Shown here one piece after another: positions 17,033 to 27,080 of a DNA stretch of 64,000 nt. Position numbers and translations under genes: made by a program. Position 1 is the stretch's first letter, and each line of letters starts with the position of its first letter. Source of the stretch: Rhizobium sp. S152 (GTDB taxonomy: Bacteria > Pseudomonadota > Alphaproteobacteria > Rhizobiales > Rhizobiaceae); the NCBI RefSeq assembly GCF_030380735.1, contig NZ_JAUDRZ010000026.1, positions 931,370-995,369 of the forward strand. The letters run 5' to 3'. The notes under the pieces were generated by a model. It was not told the DNA's origin. It did not search any database and saw nothing but the letters and a program-made list of their open reading frames with translations.

Positions 17033-17048
17033 GCCGATCTCGATCGGC
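17033..17048 (+). promoter_or_regulatory. Palindrome overlapping the ribosome site of the YiaW-like gene
   Basis: GCCGATC at 17033-17039 and GATCGGC at 17042-17048 form an inverted repeat whose end touches the AGGAG of the next gene. It could be an operator or an RNA hairpin that limits translation; nothing else supports either. Confidence 0.3.
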
Positions 17049-17060
17049 AGGAGAACCGGC

Positions 17061-17306
17061 ATGAGCGCCGTGGATATTTTCGCGTGGATCGTCCTCATCG
17101 TGCTTGCGGCAAGCACGCTGGCGGTCATCCTCTTCCTGGCGATGCTGCCCGGCATGATCGCCCGAAGGCGCAACCACCCCTGGGCGCAGGCCGTCAGCGT
17201 CGGCGGCTGGGTAACGCTGCTGCTCGGCTTCGCCTTCTGGCCCCTTGTGGTGATCTGGGCCTATGTCGACATCCCCCGCGTACCTGATGCGGAGAAGAAC
17301 CGATGA
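17061..17306 (+). CDS. DUF3302 inner membrane protein (YiaW-like)
   Basis: 81 residues from MSAVDIFAWIVL, chosen for the AGGAGAA ribosome site 7 bases upstream. Two membrane spans are visible (about residues 5-27 and 45-65) joined by a basic loop RRRNHPWAQA, ending in VIWAYVDIP; this is the DUF3302 pattern. Its stop overlaps the start of the HlyD-like gene by 4 bases. In E. coli yiaW and yiaV have the same order, so the two proteins presumably form one inner membrane assembly. Confidence 0.88.
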   Translation: MSAVDIFAWIVLIVLAASTLAVILFLAMLPGMIARRRNHPWAQAVSVGGWVTLLLGFAFWPLVVIWAYVDIPRVPDAEKNR

Positions 17307-18244
17307 TCGTCGTTCTCCTCAACGTTTATCTCGTCATTCTCTTCCTGCTGGTGAAGTTGAGGATCGTGCCCTTCAACCTGTTCTGGAAGGTCTCCCCGGC
17401 ACTGGTCTTCCTGCTTCTCTTGATCGGCCTGTTCATCCCGATGGGCTGGGGCGCGCCGCAGGGCGCGGCGCTCGTCGTGCGCAATTCCGTGGCCATCGTC
17501 CCCAATGTCGCCGGCGAGGTCATCGATGTCCCTGTTCTCGCCAACATGCCGTTGAAGGCGGGCGATGTGCTGTTCCGCATCGACCCCGTGCCCTACCAGG
17601 CCAAGCTCGACGCCTTGAAGGCACAACTCGAACTCGCCACGCTGCGGCTCTCCGAGACGACACGGCTGCAAACCACGGGCGCCGGCCGCGGCTTCGACGT
17701 GGAACAGGCGCAGGCACAAACCGACCAGCTGACGGCCGAGATCGCCGAGGCACAGTGGAATCTTGACAAGACGGTGGTCCGCGCGCCCGCCGATGGCTAC
17801 GTCACCAATCTCGCGCTGCGCAAGGGCGCCCGCGTCAGCAGCCTGCCGCTGGCCCCCGTCATGGCCTTCATCGATACGTCGGACACGATCATCGGCGTCG
17901 AGATCGCGCAAATCAACGCGCGCTACATCACCCCCGGCCAGCCGGTCGAGATCACCTTCAAATATGCGCCGGGCAAGGTCTATGCCGGCAAGGTGGAAAG
18001 CGTGCTGCAGGCGGTGGCGAGCGGCCAGACGCAGACCTCGGGCCTCGCCGTAGCGCCCAAGGAGATCGCCTCCCTGCCGCTTGCCGTAAGGATCAGGCTC
18101 GACGACAAGGACTTCGCCGACGTGCTGCCGGCCGGCAGCACCGGCGCTGCGGCGATCTACACCGACCACGTCAAGCCGACCCACATCATCCGCAAGGTGC
18201 TGCTGCGCCAGATCGCCATCACCAACTACGTCAATCCGTTCTGA
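17303..18244 (+). CDS. HlyD-family membrane fusion protein (YiaV-like)
   Basis: 313 residues. Two N-terminal hydrophobic segments (about residues 3-20 and 30-47) anchor it in the inner membrane; the periplasmic part has the first half of a biotinyl-lipoyl domain (VPNVAGEVIDVPVLANMPLKAGDVLFRIDP), a short coiled-coil hairpin (residues 95-155), the second lipoyl half (VVRAPADGYVTNLALRKGARV) and a beta-barrel. This is the periplasmic adaptor plan of efflux systems. The YiaV group occurs with a DUF3302 partner rather than a visible pump, as here; what it exports is unknown. Confidence 0.9.
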   Translation: MIVVLLNVYLVILFLLVKLRIVPFNLFWKVSPALVFLLLLIGLFIPMGWGAPQGAALVVRNSVAIVPNVAGEVIDVPVLANMPLKAGDVLFRIDPVPYQAKLDALKAQLELATLRLSETTRLQTTGAGRGFDVEQAQAQTDQLTAEIAEAQWNLDKTVVRAPADGYVTNLALRKGARVSSLPLAPVMAFIDTSDTIIGVEIAQINARYITPGQPVEITFKYAPGKVYAGKVESVLQAVASGQTQTSGLAVAPKEIASLPLAVRIRLDDKDFADVLPAGSTGAAAIYTDHVKPTHIIRKVLLRQIAITNYVNPF

Positions 18245-18350
18245 GCAAACGAGACAACCGAAGATGGCGGCCTACAAAAACGAATGCCACCCCACGTTTT
18301 CGCCGCATTAGGCCGCTTTATTTGCTGCAACGCAAAACGGAGGGCGGCAG

Positions 18351-19379
18351 GTGGAGCGGCAGCAGAAGACGCGGATCGAGTGGCTGGATATCGCCAAGGG
18401 CATGTCGATCATCCTGGTGGTGATCTATCACACCCTGCTCTATCACGACTTTCATGCCATCGCGCCCGATCTCTACACCCGCTTCAGCGCCGTCATGACA
18501 CCGATCCGCATGCCGCTGTTCTTCACCGTGTCCGGCTTCCTGGCGGCATCCGCCATGCGCGCGCCATGGGGCGATTTCCTGCGCCGCAAGATCTGGCTAC
18601 TCGTCTATCTCTTCGCCATCTGGAGCACCGCCCGCTGGCTGTTCTTCCGCTATGTCCAGACCAACGTGCTGGTGCCCACCGAAGGCAGCGACCCCTATCA
18701 GCTCATCCAGATGTGGTGGGCGCCGAACACCGGCATCTGGTTCATCTGGGCGCTCGCCATCTTCATGGTCGCGACCAAGGCGCTGCAGGCGACGCCGCAC
18801 GCCTTGACCATCGCAGCCGCCGCGATCGTCTCGATCCTCACCTTCGGCGACCGGCTGCCGATCGATCTCTTCACGCACCGCAACGTGCTGCAGTACTTCG
18901 TCTTCTTTCTCTTCGGCTGCTGGTATGGCAAATCGGTCGTGAACGGCATCACCGAGCGCCCGGTCCTGACGGCGCTCGGCGGCTTCCTGATCTTTGCGGC
19001 GCTCTATGTGCTGCGCTGGCGCCTGCAGGCCGTCGACAAGGGTAGCTGGGCGCTGGTGTCCTCCATCGCCGGCCTCGCCTGGCTTTGCGGCACCGCCGTC
19101 CTGATGTCGCGCTGGCAGGCGGTGCGCAGCGCCTTCGCCTATTTCGGCCGCAACACGCTTCCCGTCTACGTCACCCACGTGATGATCGTCTCGCTGCTGG
19201 TCGCCACCATCGCCGCGCTGATCGGCACCGGCACCACGCTCGGCTACCTCACCGCGCCTGTTGTCGTCACCGTCGCCATCGGCCTCTCGCTTGCCATCCG
19301 CGCGGTCGCCGACCGCACCGGCGCCGGCTGGCTGTATTCACCGCCGGCCCGACGCCAGCGGCAGGTGGTTGCGGCGTAG
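18351..19379 (+). CDS. Acyltransferase 3 family membrane protein
   Basis: 342 residues with a GTG start preceded by GGAGGG at the right distance. About ten membrane spans are seen. The N-terminus reads RIEWLDIAKGMSIILVVIYHTLLY, with the R/K-x10-H signature of acyltransferase-3 proteins in which the His near residue 24 is catalytic, and the third block has MPLFFTVSGFLAAS. The family moves acyl groups (often acetyl or succinyl) to exopolysaccharide, lipopolysaccharide or peptidoglycan sugars across the inner membrane. Acceptor unknown; a polysaccharide is the usual target in rhizobia. Confidence 0.88.
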   Translation: MERQQKTRIEWLDIAKGMSIILVVIYHTLLYHDFHAIAPDLYTRFSAVMTPIRMPLFFTVSGFLAASAMRAPWGDFLRRKIWLLVYLFAIWSTARWLFFRYVQTNVLVPTEGSDPYQLIQMWWAPNTGIWFIWALAIFMVATKALQATPHALTIAAAAIVSILTFGDRLPIDLFTHRNVLQYFVFFLFGCWYGKSVVNGITERPVLTALGGFLIFAALYVLRWRLQAVDKGSWALVSSIAGLAWLCGTAVLMSRWQAVRSAFAYFGRNTLPVYVTHVMIVSLLVATIAALIGTGTTLGYLTAPVVVTVAIGLSLAIRAVADRTGAGWLYSPPARRQRQVVAA

Positions 19380-19418
19380 TTCGGAGCCGCCAGAGCCCTC
19401 CGCATCCAAGGCTTCGTC

Positions 19419-20912
<1,494 letters not shown>

Positions 20913-20994
20913 ATCGTCCTCCCGTTGGCTGCGTCGAATGAATGAATAAATCAGCAAAACGAATGTGAAAAGAAATTAAAACGAAAATCGGGGC

Positions 20995-21676
20995 GAGAAT
21001 GACGTTGCGGGAGATGCCGCCGCCGCCCTCTCCGCCGTCGTCCTCGGGCTTGTCCCGAGGACCTAACCACGCCTGCGCGTCCTCAACGCCAGTGGACCAC
21101 CCGGTGAGAGCCGACGCAAACATCGTATGTTGGCCCGCCTGCGCCAAACAGCACCGTTGCATCCCCGGAGACGTGCTTAGATTCTCGGCACAAGGCCGAG
21201 AATGACTTGCGGGGATGCAGGCCTCACCATTTCAACGGCTTACCGACGCCGCCTCCCTCTCCGCCGTCGTCCTCGGGCTTGTCCCGAGGACCTAAGCACG
21301 CCTGCGCGTCCTCAACGCCAGTGGACCACCCGGTAAGGGCCGACGCAAACATCGTATGTTGGCCCGCCTGCGCCAACGCCGCACCGTTGCATTCCGACAG
21401 ACGTGCTTAGATTCTCGGCACAAGGCCGAGAATGACGTCGCGCGGATGCAGGCCTCACCATTTCAACGGCTTGCCGACGCCGCCTCCGTCTCCGCCGTCG
21501 TCCTCGGGCTTGTCCCGAGGACCTAAGCACGCCTGCGCGTCCTCAACGCCAGTGGACCACCCGGTGAGGGCCGACGCAAACATCGTATGTTGGCCCGCCT
21601 GCGCCAAACAGCACCGTTGCATTCCCGCAGACGTGCTTAGATTCTCGGCACAAGGCCGAGAATGACGTTGCGGGGA
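20995..21676. repeat. Tandem array of a 230-bp intergenic repeat, three copies
   Basis: The anchor GAGAATGAC recurs at 20995, 21198, 21428 and 21658, so the steps are 203, 230 and 230 bases; the first copy lacks about 27 bases and a decayed fourth start continues to about 21730. Each copy holds two perfect hairpins: CCTCGGG-CTTGT-CCCGAGG (first at 21042-21060) and ATTCTCGGC / GCCGAGAAT around ACAAG (first at 21181-21203). Copies differ at few positions. The array fills the 895-base gap between glpK and bdhA; short frames in it repeat the same peptide (SSSGLSRGP) and are not genes. Confidence 0.92.
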
Positions 21677-21739
21677 TGGGAATGGCGTCACTTCAATGGC
21701 TTACCAATGCTGCCTCCCCCACCCACCACACCTCCCCGA

Positions 21740-21786
21740 TTGCCAGCCCCTCCGGTTTGGGACTAGGCTCGCAACATTGCGTTGCG
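21740..21786 (+). promoter_or_regulatory. Candidate bdhA-xdh promoter and adjacent palindrome
   Basis: TTGCCA at 21740-21745 and CTAGGC at 21763-21768 have 17-base spacing and resemble a rhizobial housekeeping promoter. A 6-bp inverted repeat CGCAAC / GTTGCG (21770-21775 and 21781-21786) sits just after it, where a regulator could bind. Inferred from position only. Confidence 0.35.
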
Positions 21787-21807
21787 GCAACCGAAGCGGA
21801 GAGAACC

Positions 21808-22584
21808 ATGGCAAGAACAGTCGTCGTCACCGGATCAACCAGCGGCATCGGGCTGGCGATCGCCACGGCCTTTGCCGGCAAGGGCGACAACCTCGTCATC
21901 AACGGCTTTGGAAAGCCCGAGGATATCAAGGAGATAACGGCACGGCTTGAATCGCTCTCGAAAGCCGGCGTCATCCATCACTCGGCCGACATGACCAGGC
22001 CCGACGAGATCGCCGACCTGATCGCCGCCGCCGCCAGAACCTTTGGAACGGTCGATGTCCTCGTCAACAATGCCGGCATCCAGCATGTCGAGAAGATCGA
22101 GGATTTCCCGGTCGACAAGTGGGACCAGATCATTGCCATCAATCTGTCCAGCTCGTTTCATACCATGCGCGCAGCGATTCCGCTGATGAAGGCAAGGAAG
22201 CGCGGCCGCATCATCAACATCGCCTCCGCGCACGCGCTGGTGGCCTCGCCGTTCAAATCCGCCTATGTGGCGGCAAAGCATGGTATATTGGGGCTGACGA
22301 AGACCGCGGCCCTGGAGCTTGCCGAGTTCGGCGTGACGGTGAACGCGATCTGCCCGGGCTACGTGCTGACACCGCTGGTCGAAAAGCAGATACCCGACAC
22401 CGCCAAGGCCCGCGGCATGACCGAGGATGAGGTGAAGACCGAGGTCATCCTCAAGGCCCAGCCGACGCATGAATTCGTCAAGGCCGAGGAGATCGGCGCG
22501 CTGGCGCTTTATCTCGCCGGCGACGAGGCCCGGCAGGTGACAGGCACGCACATCTCGATTGACGGTGGCTGGACCGCGGCATAA
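21808..22584 (+). CDS. bdhA: D-3-hydroxybutyrate dehydrogenase
   Basis: 258 residues from MARTVVVTGSTSGIG with GGAGAG upstream. It is a classical short-chain dehydrogenase: TGSTSGIG cofactor motif, NNAGIQH, the catalytic Ser in NIASAHALVASP and YVAAK with Tyr and Lys, followed by the PGYVLTPLVEKQI segment typical of hydroxybutyrate dehydrogenases. It oxidises D-3-hydroxybutyrate to acetoacetate with NAD in polyhydroxybutyrate breakdown. It is followed after 33 bases by xdhA; the same bdhA-xdhA-xdhB order is described as a mixed-function operon in S. meliloti, so a shared transcript is likely here. Confidence 0.95.
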   Translation: MARTVVVTGSTSGIGLAIATAFAGKGDNLVINGFGKPEDIKEITARLESLSKAGVIHHSADMTRPDEIADLIAAAARTFGTVDVLVNNAGIQHVEKIEDFPVDKWDQIIAINLSSSFHTMRAAIPLMKARKRGRIINIASAHALVASPFKSAYVAAKHGILGLTKTAALELAEFGVTVNAICPGYVLTPLVEKQIPDTAKARGMTEDEVKTEVILKAQPTHEFVKAEEIGALALYLAGDEARQVTGTHISIDGGWTAA

Positions 22585-22617
22585 CCATTCAAGGCAAAGA
22601 ATAAAATCGGGAACGAC

Positions 22618-24084
22618 ATGAACGACTGCATCCGCTTTATACTCAATGGCGAGGACGTTTCGCTGAAAGACGTCCGGCCGACCGAAACGCTGCTCGATTA
22701 CCTCAGACTGCAGCGCCGGCTGACCGGAACGAAGGAAGGATGCGCGGAAGGCGATTGCGGCGCCTGCACGGTGCTCGTCGGCCGGCTGGTCGATGGCAAG
22801 CTCTATTACGAATCGGTCAATGCCTGCATCCGCTTCATCGGCTCGCTCAATGCCACCCATGTGGTCACCATCGAGCATCTGGCGGCCAAGAACGGCGCGC
22901 TGCATCCCGTGCAGCAGGCCATGGTCGACTGTCACGGCTCGCAATGCGGCTTCTGCACCCCCGGTTTCGTCATGTCGCTCTATGGGTTGTGGCTCTCCAA
23001 CGACAAGCCCAGCCGTGCCGATATCGAAAAGGCGCTGCAGGGCAACCTCTGTCGCTGCACCGGCTATGAGCCGATCGTCAAGGCGGCCGAGCAGGTGAGC
23101 CGGACGCGGCCGAGCACGCTCTTCGACCCCCTGGAAAAGACCCGCGCCGACATCATCGCCCGCCTCTGGGCGATGAAGAACAATCAGACAATCACCATCG
23201 TCTCCGGCGATGACCGGCTCGTCGTGCCGGGTTCGCTCGACGCGCTCGCCCGCGTCCTTGCCGCCGAGCCGAACGCGACTGTGGTTGCCGGTTCCACCGA
23301 TGTCGGCCTGTGGGTGACGAAGCAGATGCGGGCGCTGAACCCCGTCGTCTTCATTAACCACCTCTCCGAACTGCAGGGAATCACGACGGGCGAAGGCGGG
23401 CTCACCATCGGCGCCGGCGTCACCTATACCCGCGCCTTCTCGGCGATCGCGGCGAAAATGCCGACGCTCGGCCGGCTGATCGATCGGATCGGCGGCGAGC
23501 AGGTGCGCAATATGGGCACGATCGGCGGCAACATCGCCAACGGCTCGCCGATCGGCGACAGCCCGCCGCCACTGATCGCGCTCGGCGCCACCGTCAAGCT
23601 GCGATCGGTCGAGGGCACGCGCATGCTTCGGCTGGAGGACTTCTTCATCGATTACGGCAAGCAGGATCGCCGCCCCGGCGAGTTCGTCGAAAGCATCTTC
23701 GTGCCATATCCGGCCGAGGACACCAGATTCGCCGTCTACAAGATCACCAAGCGCCGCGACGAGGACATCACCGCCGTGCTCGGCGCCTTCTACCTGACGC
23801 TTGACGAACAGGGCGACGTCAACGACATCCGCATCGCCTTCGGCGGCATGGCCGGCACCCCGAAACGCGCGCGCGCCGTGGAGAACGAGTTGATGGGTAA
23901 ACCCTGGACCGAAGACACCATCGCCGCCGCCCGCGACGCCTTCGACAGCGACTATCAGCCGCTGACCGACTGGCGCGCCACGGCCGAGTACCGCCAGCTG
24001 ACCGCGAAGAACTTGCTGACGCGGTTTTATCTGGAGACCACGGGTGCGCCGGCGGAACTGCGGCGGTTCGAGGAGGTGGCGTGA
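22618..24084 (+). CDS. xdhA: Xanthine dehydrogenase small subunit (FeS/FAD)
   Basis: 488 residues. The first 2Fe-2S cluster is in EGCAEGDCGACTVLVG (residues about 40-55), the second in GSQCGFCTPGFVMSLYGL and GNLCRCTGYEPIV (about 105-160). The FAD domain follows with VVAGSTDVGLWV and GTIGGNIANGSPIGDSPP, then the CODH-type flavoprotein C-domain. With XdhB it oxidises hypoxanthine to xanthine and xanthine to urate, passing electrons to NAD. Its stop and the xdhB start overlap as TGATG, so the subunits are translationally coupled. Confidence 0.96.
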   Translation: MNDCIRFILNGEDVSLKDVRPTETLLDYLRLQRRLTGTKEGCAEGDCGACTVLVGRLVDGKLYYESVNACIRFIGSLNATHVVTIEHLAAKNGALHPVQQAMVDCHGSQCGFCTPGFVMSLYGLWLSNDKPSRADIEKALQGNLCRCTGYEPIVKAAEQVSRTRPSTLFDPLEKTRADIIARLWAMKNNQTITIVSGDDRLVVPGSLDALARVLAAEPNATVVAGSTDVGLWVTKQMRALNPVVFINHLSELQGITTGEGGLTIGAGVTYTRAFSAIAAKMPTLGRLIDRIGGEQVRNMGTIGGNIANGSPIGDSPPPLIALGATVKLRSVEGTRMLRLEDFFIDYGKQDRRPGEFVESIFVPYPAEDTRFAVYKITKRRDEDITAVLGAFYLTLDEQGDVNDIRIAFGGMAGTPKRARAVENELMGKPWTEDTIAAARDAFDSDYQPLTDWRATAEYRQLTAKNLLTRFYLETTGAPAELRRFEEVA

Positions 24085-26426
24085 TGGACAAGTCTGCCCT
24101 CCCCGATCCGCAGTTCATCATCTCCGGCGCCATGCATGGTTCGCTGAAGCATGACAGCGCCCACAAGCACGTGACCGGCACCGCCGATTACATCGACGAC
24201 CTGCCGGAACCGGCAGGCCTGCTGCACGGCGCGCTCGGCCTTTCCGACCGCGCCCACGCCGATATCCTGAGCATGGACCTCTCCGAAGTGGCCGCCACGC
24301 CTGGTGTCGTTTGCGTTCTGACCGGCAAGGACGTGCCTGGTGTCAACGACGTCAGCTCCAACGGCAGCCATGACGAGCCGCTGCTCGCCGAAACTAGGGT
24401 GGAGTTCCACCAGCAGCCGATCTTCGCCGTGATCGCCGAGACCCGCGACATCGCGCGCCGCGCCGCCCGCAAGGCGAAGATCGAGTATCGCGATCTGCCG
24501 CACTGGAGCGACATAGACGGCGCGATCGAAAACGGCAGCCCGCTGGTGATCACCCCGATGACACTGGCACGCGGCGAGGCCAAGGCCGAGATGGAGAATG
24601 CGCAGCGCCGGCTGAAGGGCCGCATGCGCATCGGCGGCCAGGAGCATTTCTATCTCGAAAGCCACATCGCGCTCGCCATCCCCGGCGAGGACGACGATGT
24701 CGCGATCTGGTCCTCGACGCAGCATCCGAGCGAGATCCAGCATATCGTCGGCCATGTGCTGAACATTCCCTCCAACGCCATCACCGTCAACGTCAGGCGC
24801 ATGGGCGGCGGTTTCGGCGGCAAGGAAACGCAGGGCAACCAGTTTGCCGCACTGGCCGCCATCGCCGCCAAGAAGCTGAAGCGCGCCGTGAAATTCCGCC
24901 CCGACCGCGACGAGGACATGGCGGCAACCGGCAAGCGCCACGACTTCATGGTCGATTACGAACTCGGCTTCGACGAGGAAGGCCGCATCCATGCGGTCGA
25001 CGCCACCTATGCGGCCCGCTGCGGCTTCTCGTCCGACCTCTCCGGCCCGGTCACCGATCGCGCGCTGTTCCACGCCGATTCGAGCTATTTCTACCCTCAT
25101 GTGCACCTGACCTCGAAGCCCTTGAAGACCCACACCGTTTCAAACACCGCTTTCCGCGGCTTCGGCGGACCGCAGGGCATGCTCGGTGCCGAGCGCTTCA
25201 TCGAGGAGATCGCCTATGCCGTCGGCAAGGATCCGCTCGATATCAGAAAACTGAACTTTTACGGCCAGCCCGGCTCCGGCCGCACGCTGACGCCCTACCA
25301 CCAGGAAGTCGAGGACAGCATCCTGGAGCGGATCGTCGGCGAACTCGAGGAGAGCGCCGATTACCAGGCGCGTCGCCAGGCAATCATCGAATTCAACCGC
25401 GACAGCCGCTACATCAGGAAGGGCATTGCGCTCACCCCTGTGAAGTTCGGCATTTCCTTCACCATGACCGCCTTCAACCAAGCCGGCGCCCTCGTGCACG
25501 TCTACCAGGATGGCTCGATCCACCTGAACCACGGCGGCACCGAGATGGGCCAGGGGCTCTACACCAAGGTGGCACAGGTTCTGGCCGACAGCTTCCAGGT
25601 CGATATCGAGCATGTGAAGATCACGGCGACCACCACAGGCAAGGTGCCAAACACGTCGGCCACCGCCGCGTCTTCCGGCTCGGACCTCAACGGCATGGCC
25701 GCCTACGATGCCGCACGGCAGATCAAGGAACGCCTTGTCGCCTTCGCCGTCGAGAAGTGGAACGTGCAACCGACTGACGTCATCTTCCTGCCGAACCGCG
25801 TGCGTGTCGGCGACCGGGACATCTCCTTCCCGGATTTCGTCAAGCAGGCCTATTTCGCCCGCGTCCAGCTCTCGGCCGCCGGCTTCTACAAGACCCCGAA
25901 GATCCACTGGGACCGCGCCGCCGGCCGTGGCACGCCCTTCTACTACTACTCTTACGGCGCCTCCTGCACCGAAGTGTCGATCGACACGCTGACCGGCGAA
26001 TACCTCGTCGACCGAACCGACATCCTCCACGACGTCGGCCGCTCGCTCAACCCCGCCATCGACATCGGCCAGGTCGAGGGCGCCTTCGTGCAGGGCATGG
26101 GCTGGCTGACGACGGAAGAACTCTGGTGGGATAACAAGGGCCGTCTGCGCACCCACGCCCCCTCCACCTACAAGATCCCGCTCGCCTCCGACCGTCCGAA
26201 GATCTTCAACGTGAAGCTCGCCGAATGGTCCGAAAACGCCGAAGCCACCATCGGCCGCTCCAAGGCCGTCGGCGAACCGCCCTTCATGCTGGCGATCTCG
26301 GTGCTGGAAGCGCTGTCGATGGCGGTGGCGAGCGTGGCGGACTACAAGGTCTGCCCGAGGCTGGACGCGCCGGCGACGCCGGAGCGGGTGCTGATGGCGG
26401 TCGAGCGGATGAAGGCGGTGGGATGA
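24084..26426 (+). CDS. xdhB: Xanthine dehydrogenase large subunit (molybdopterin)
   Basis: 780 residues from the ATG overlapping the xdhA stop; a GTG one codon earlier is possible. Molybdenum-cofactor contacts are present: GGGFGGKETQGNQFAAL, the RGFGGPQGML block with the substrate Arg, GGTEMGQGLYTKVAQ and the C-terminal VGEPPFMLAISVLEAL, whose Glu is the catalytic base. These mark a true purine-oxidising enzyme rather than a CO or aldehyde dehydrogenase. It needs XdhC for insertion of the sulfurated cofactor; xdhC lies further down the same strand beyond a DUF559 gene and a repeat. Confidence 0.96.
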   Translation: MDKSALPDPQFIISGAMHGSLKHDSAHKHVTGTADYIDDLPEPAGLLHGALGLSDRAHADILSMDLSEVAATPGVVCVLTGKDVPGVNDVSSNGSHDEPLLAETRVEFHQQPIFAVIAETRDIARRAARKAKIEYRDLPHWSDIDGAIENGSPLVITPMTLARGEAKAEMENAQRRLKGRMRIGGQEHFYLESHIALAIPGEDDDVAIWSSTQHPSEIQHIVGHVLNIPSNAITVNVRRMGGGFGGKETQGNQFAALAAIAAKKLKRAVKFRPDRDEDMAATGKRHDFMVDYELGFDEEGRIHAVDATYAARCGFSSDLSGPVTDRALFHADSSYFYPHVHLTSKPLKTHTVSNTAFRGFGGPQGMLGAERFIEEIAYAVGKDPLDIRKLNFYGQPGSGRTLTPYHQEVEDSILERIVGELEESADYQARRQAIIEFNRDSRYIRKGIALTPVKFGISFTMTAFNQAGALVHVYQDGSIHLNHGGTEMGQGLYTKVAQVLADSFQVDIEHVKITATTTGKVPNTSATAASSGSDLNGMAAYDAARQIKERLVAFAVEKWNVQPTDVIFLPNRVRVGDRDISFPDFVKQAYFARVQLSAAGFYKTPKIHWDRAAGRGTPFYYYSYGASCTEVSIDTLTGEYLVDRTDILHDVGRSLNPAIDIGQVEGAFVQGMGWLTTEELWWDNKGRLRTHAPSTYKIPLASDRPKIFNVKLAEWSENAEATIGRSKAVGEPPFMLAISVLEALSMAVASVADYKVCPRLDAPATPERVLMAVERMKAVG

Positions 26427-26893
26427 ATGACCCGTTTGGCACGAGAGAGCTGAGGTGTCGTGTGCAGCCGCCTCGTCCCGTCATCACCAAGCGTAGGCCA
26501 GGCAAGACGACGCAGGCTCGCCGCTTGCGGCATGATGAAACGGACGAGGAACATCAGCTTTGGCGCGATCTGCGCAACCGCGAGCTCAATGGGTACAAAT
26601 TCGTGCGGCAGGTTCCGATCGGACCTTACATTGCGGACTTTCTCTGCAGGCGTATCCGCTTGATCGTCGAGATCGACGGCTTCCAGCATGCAGATAGTGC
26701 GAAGGATGACAGGCGAACAGACTGGCTGAACGCCAACGGCTATTCGATCCTGCGCTTCCGGAACCATGAGATTACCCGCGAACGCCAGGCGGTATTGGAG
26801 ACGATCTTGGCGGCCGTGGAAGGGCGTATCTTCGCGCGCGATGAGGTTTTGCGATTCTATCCTGCGATCGTTCCGCGGGAGATGCGGCGTTGA
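26423..26893 (+). CDS. DUF559 (Vsr-like endonuclease fold) protein
   Basis: 156 residues; the ATG overlaps the xdhB stop (ATGA). The domain at residues 40-150 shows DEEHQLWRDLRNRELNGYKFVRQVPIGPYIADF, then LIVEIDGFQHADS and LRFRNHEITRE, the DUF559 core related to the very-short-patch repair nuclease fold. The D of IADF, the E of LIVEID and the nearby D/Q/H are the likely metal-site residues. DUF559 proteins are common single genes in rhizobia with no firm role; a nuclease activity is inferred. It has no evident link to purines and looks like an insertion into the xdh operon, followed by a RIME-like element. Confidence 0.85.
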   Translation: MNDPFGTRELRCRVQPPRPVITKRRPGKTTQARRLRHDETDEEHQLWRDLRNRELNGYKFVRQVPIGPYIADFLCRRIRLIVEIDGFQHADSAKDDRRTDWLNANGYSILRFRNHEITRERQAVLETILAAVEGRIFARDEVLRFYPAIVPREMRR

Positions 26894-26910
26894 CCTCACC
26901 TTCGAACCAC

Positions 26911-27039
26911 GCCCCCTCATCCGACCCTTCGGGCCACCTTCTCCCCGTTGGGGAGAAGAGGGAGCAAGAGGCACGAGCGGCCGCCACGAGTCTCTTCTCC
27001 CCCATGGGGAGAAGATGCCGGCAGGCAGATGAGGGGGCG
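26911..27039. repeat. RIME-like palindromic element inside the xdh operon
   Basis: About 129 bases bounded by GCCCCCTCAT and ATGAGGGGGC, with inner complementary arms CTTCTCCCCGTTGGGGAGAAG and its near-mirror in CTTCTCCCCCATGGGGAGAAG. It belongs to the same broad class as the elements at 7568 and 8185 (shared GATGCCGGCAGGCAG end) but is a different variant. It separates the DUF559 gene from xdhC and could form strong RNA stems in the operon transcript. Confidence 0.8.
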
Positions 27040-27080
27040 CGGCTGGCGCAACGTCGCCAGCAAAAGCGCGGCGCATCCTC

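Noticed and set aside
20999..21665. Repeated short frames with the peptide SSSGLSRGP in the tandem repeats
   Set aside because: The frames exist only because the repeat unit recurs; they have no start signals and match commonly mis-annotated repeat peptides.
20995..21676. Tandem repeats as a CRISPR array
   Set aside because: Units are 230 bases without short repeats separated by unique spacers, and no cas gene is present.
21835..23361. 508-codon minus-strand frame opposite bdhA/xdhA
   Set aside because: No conserved motif, low-quality amino acid composition, and both genes on the + strand are strong.
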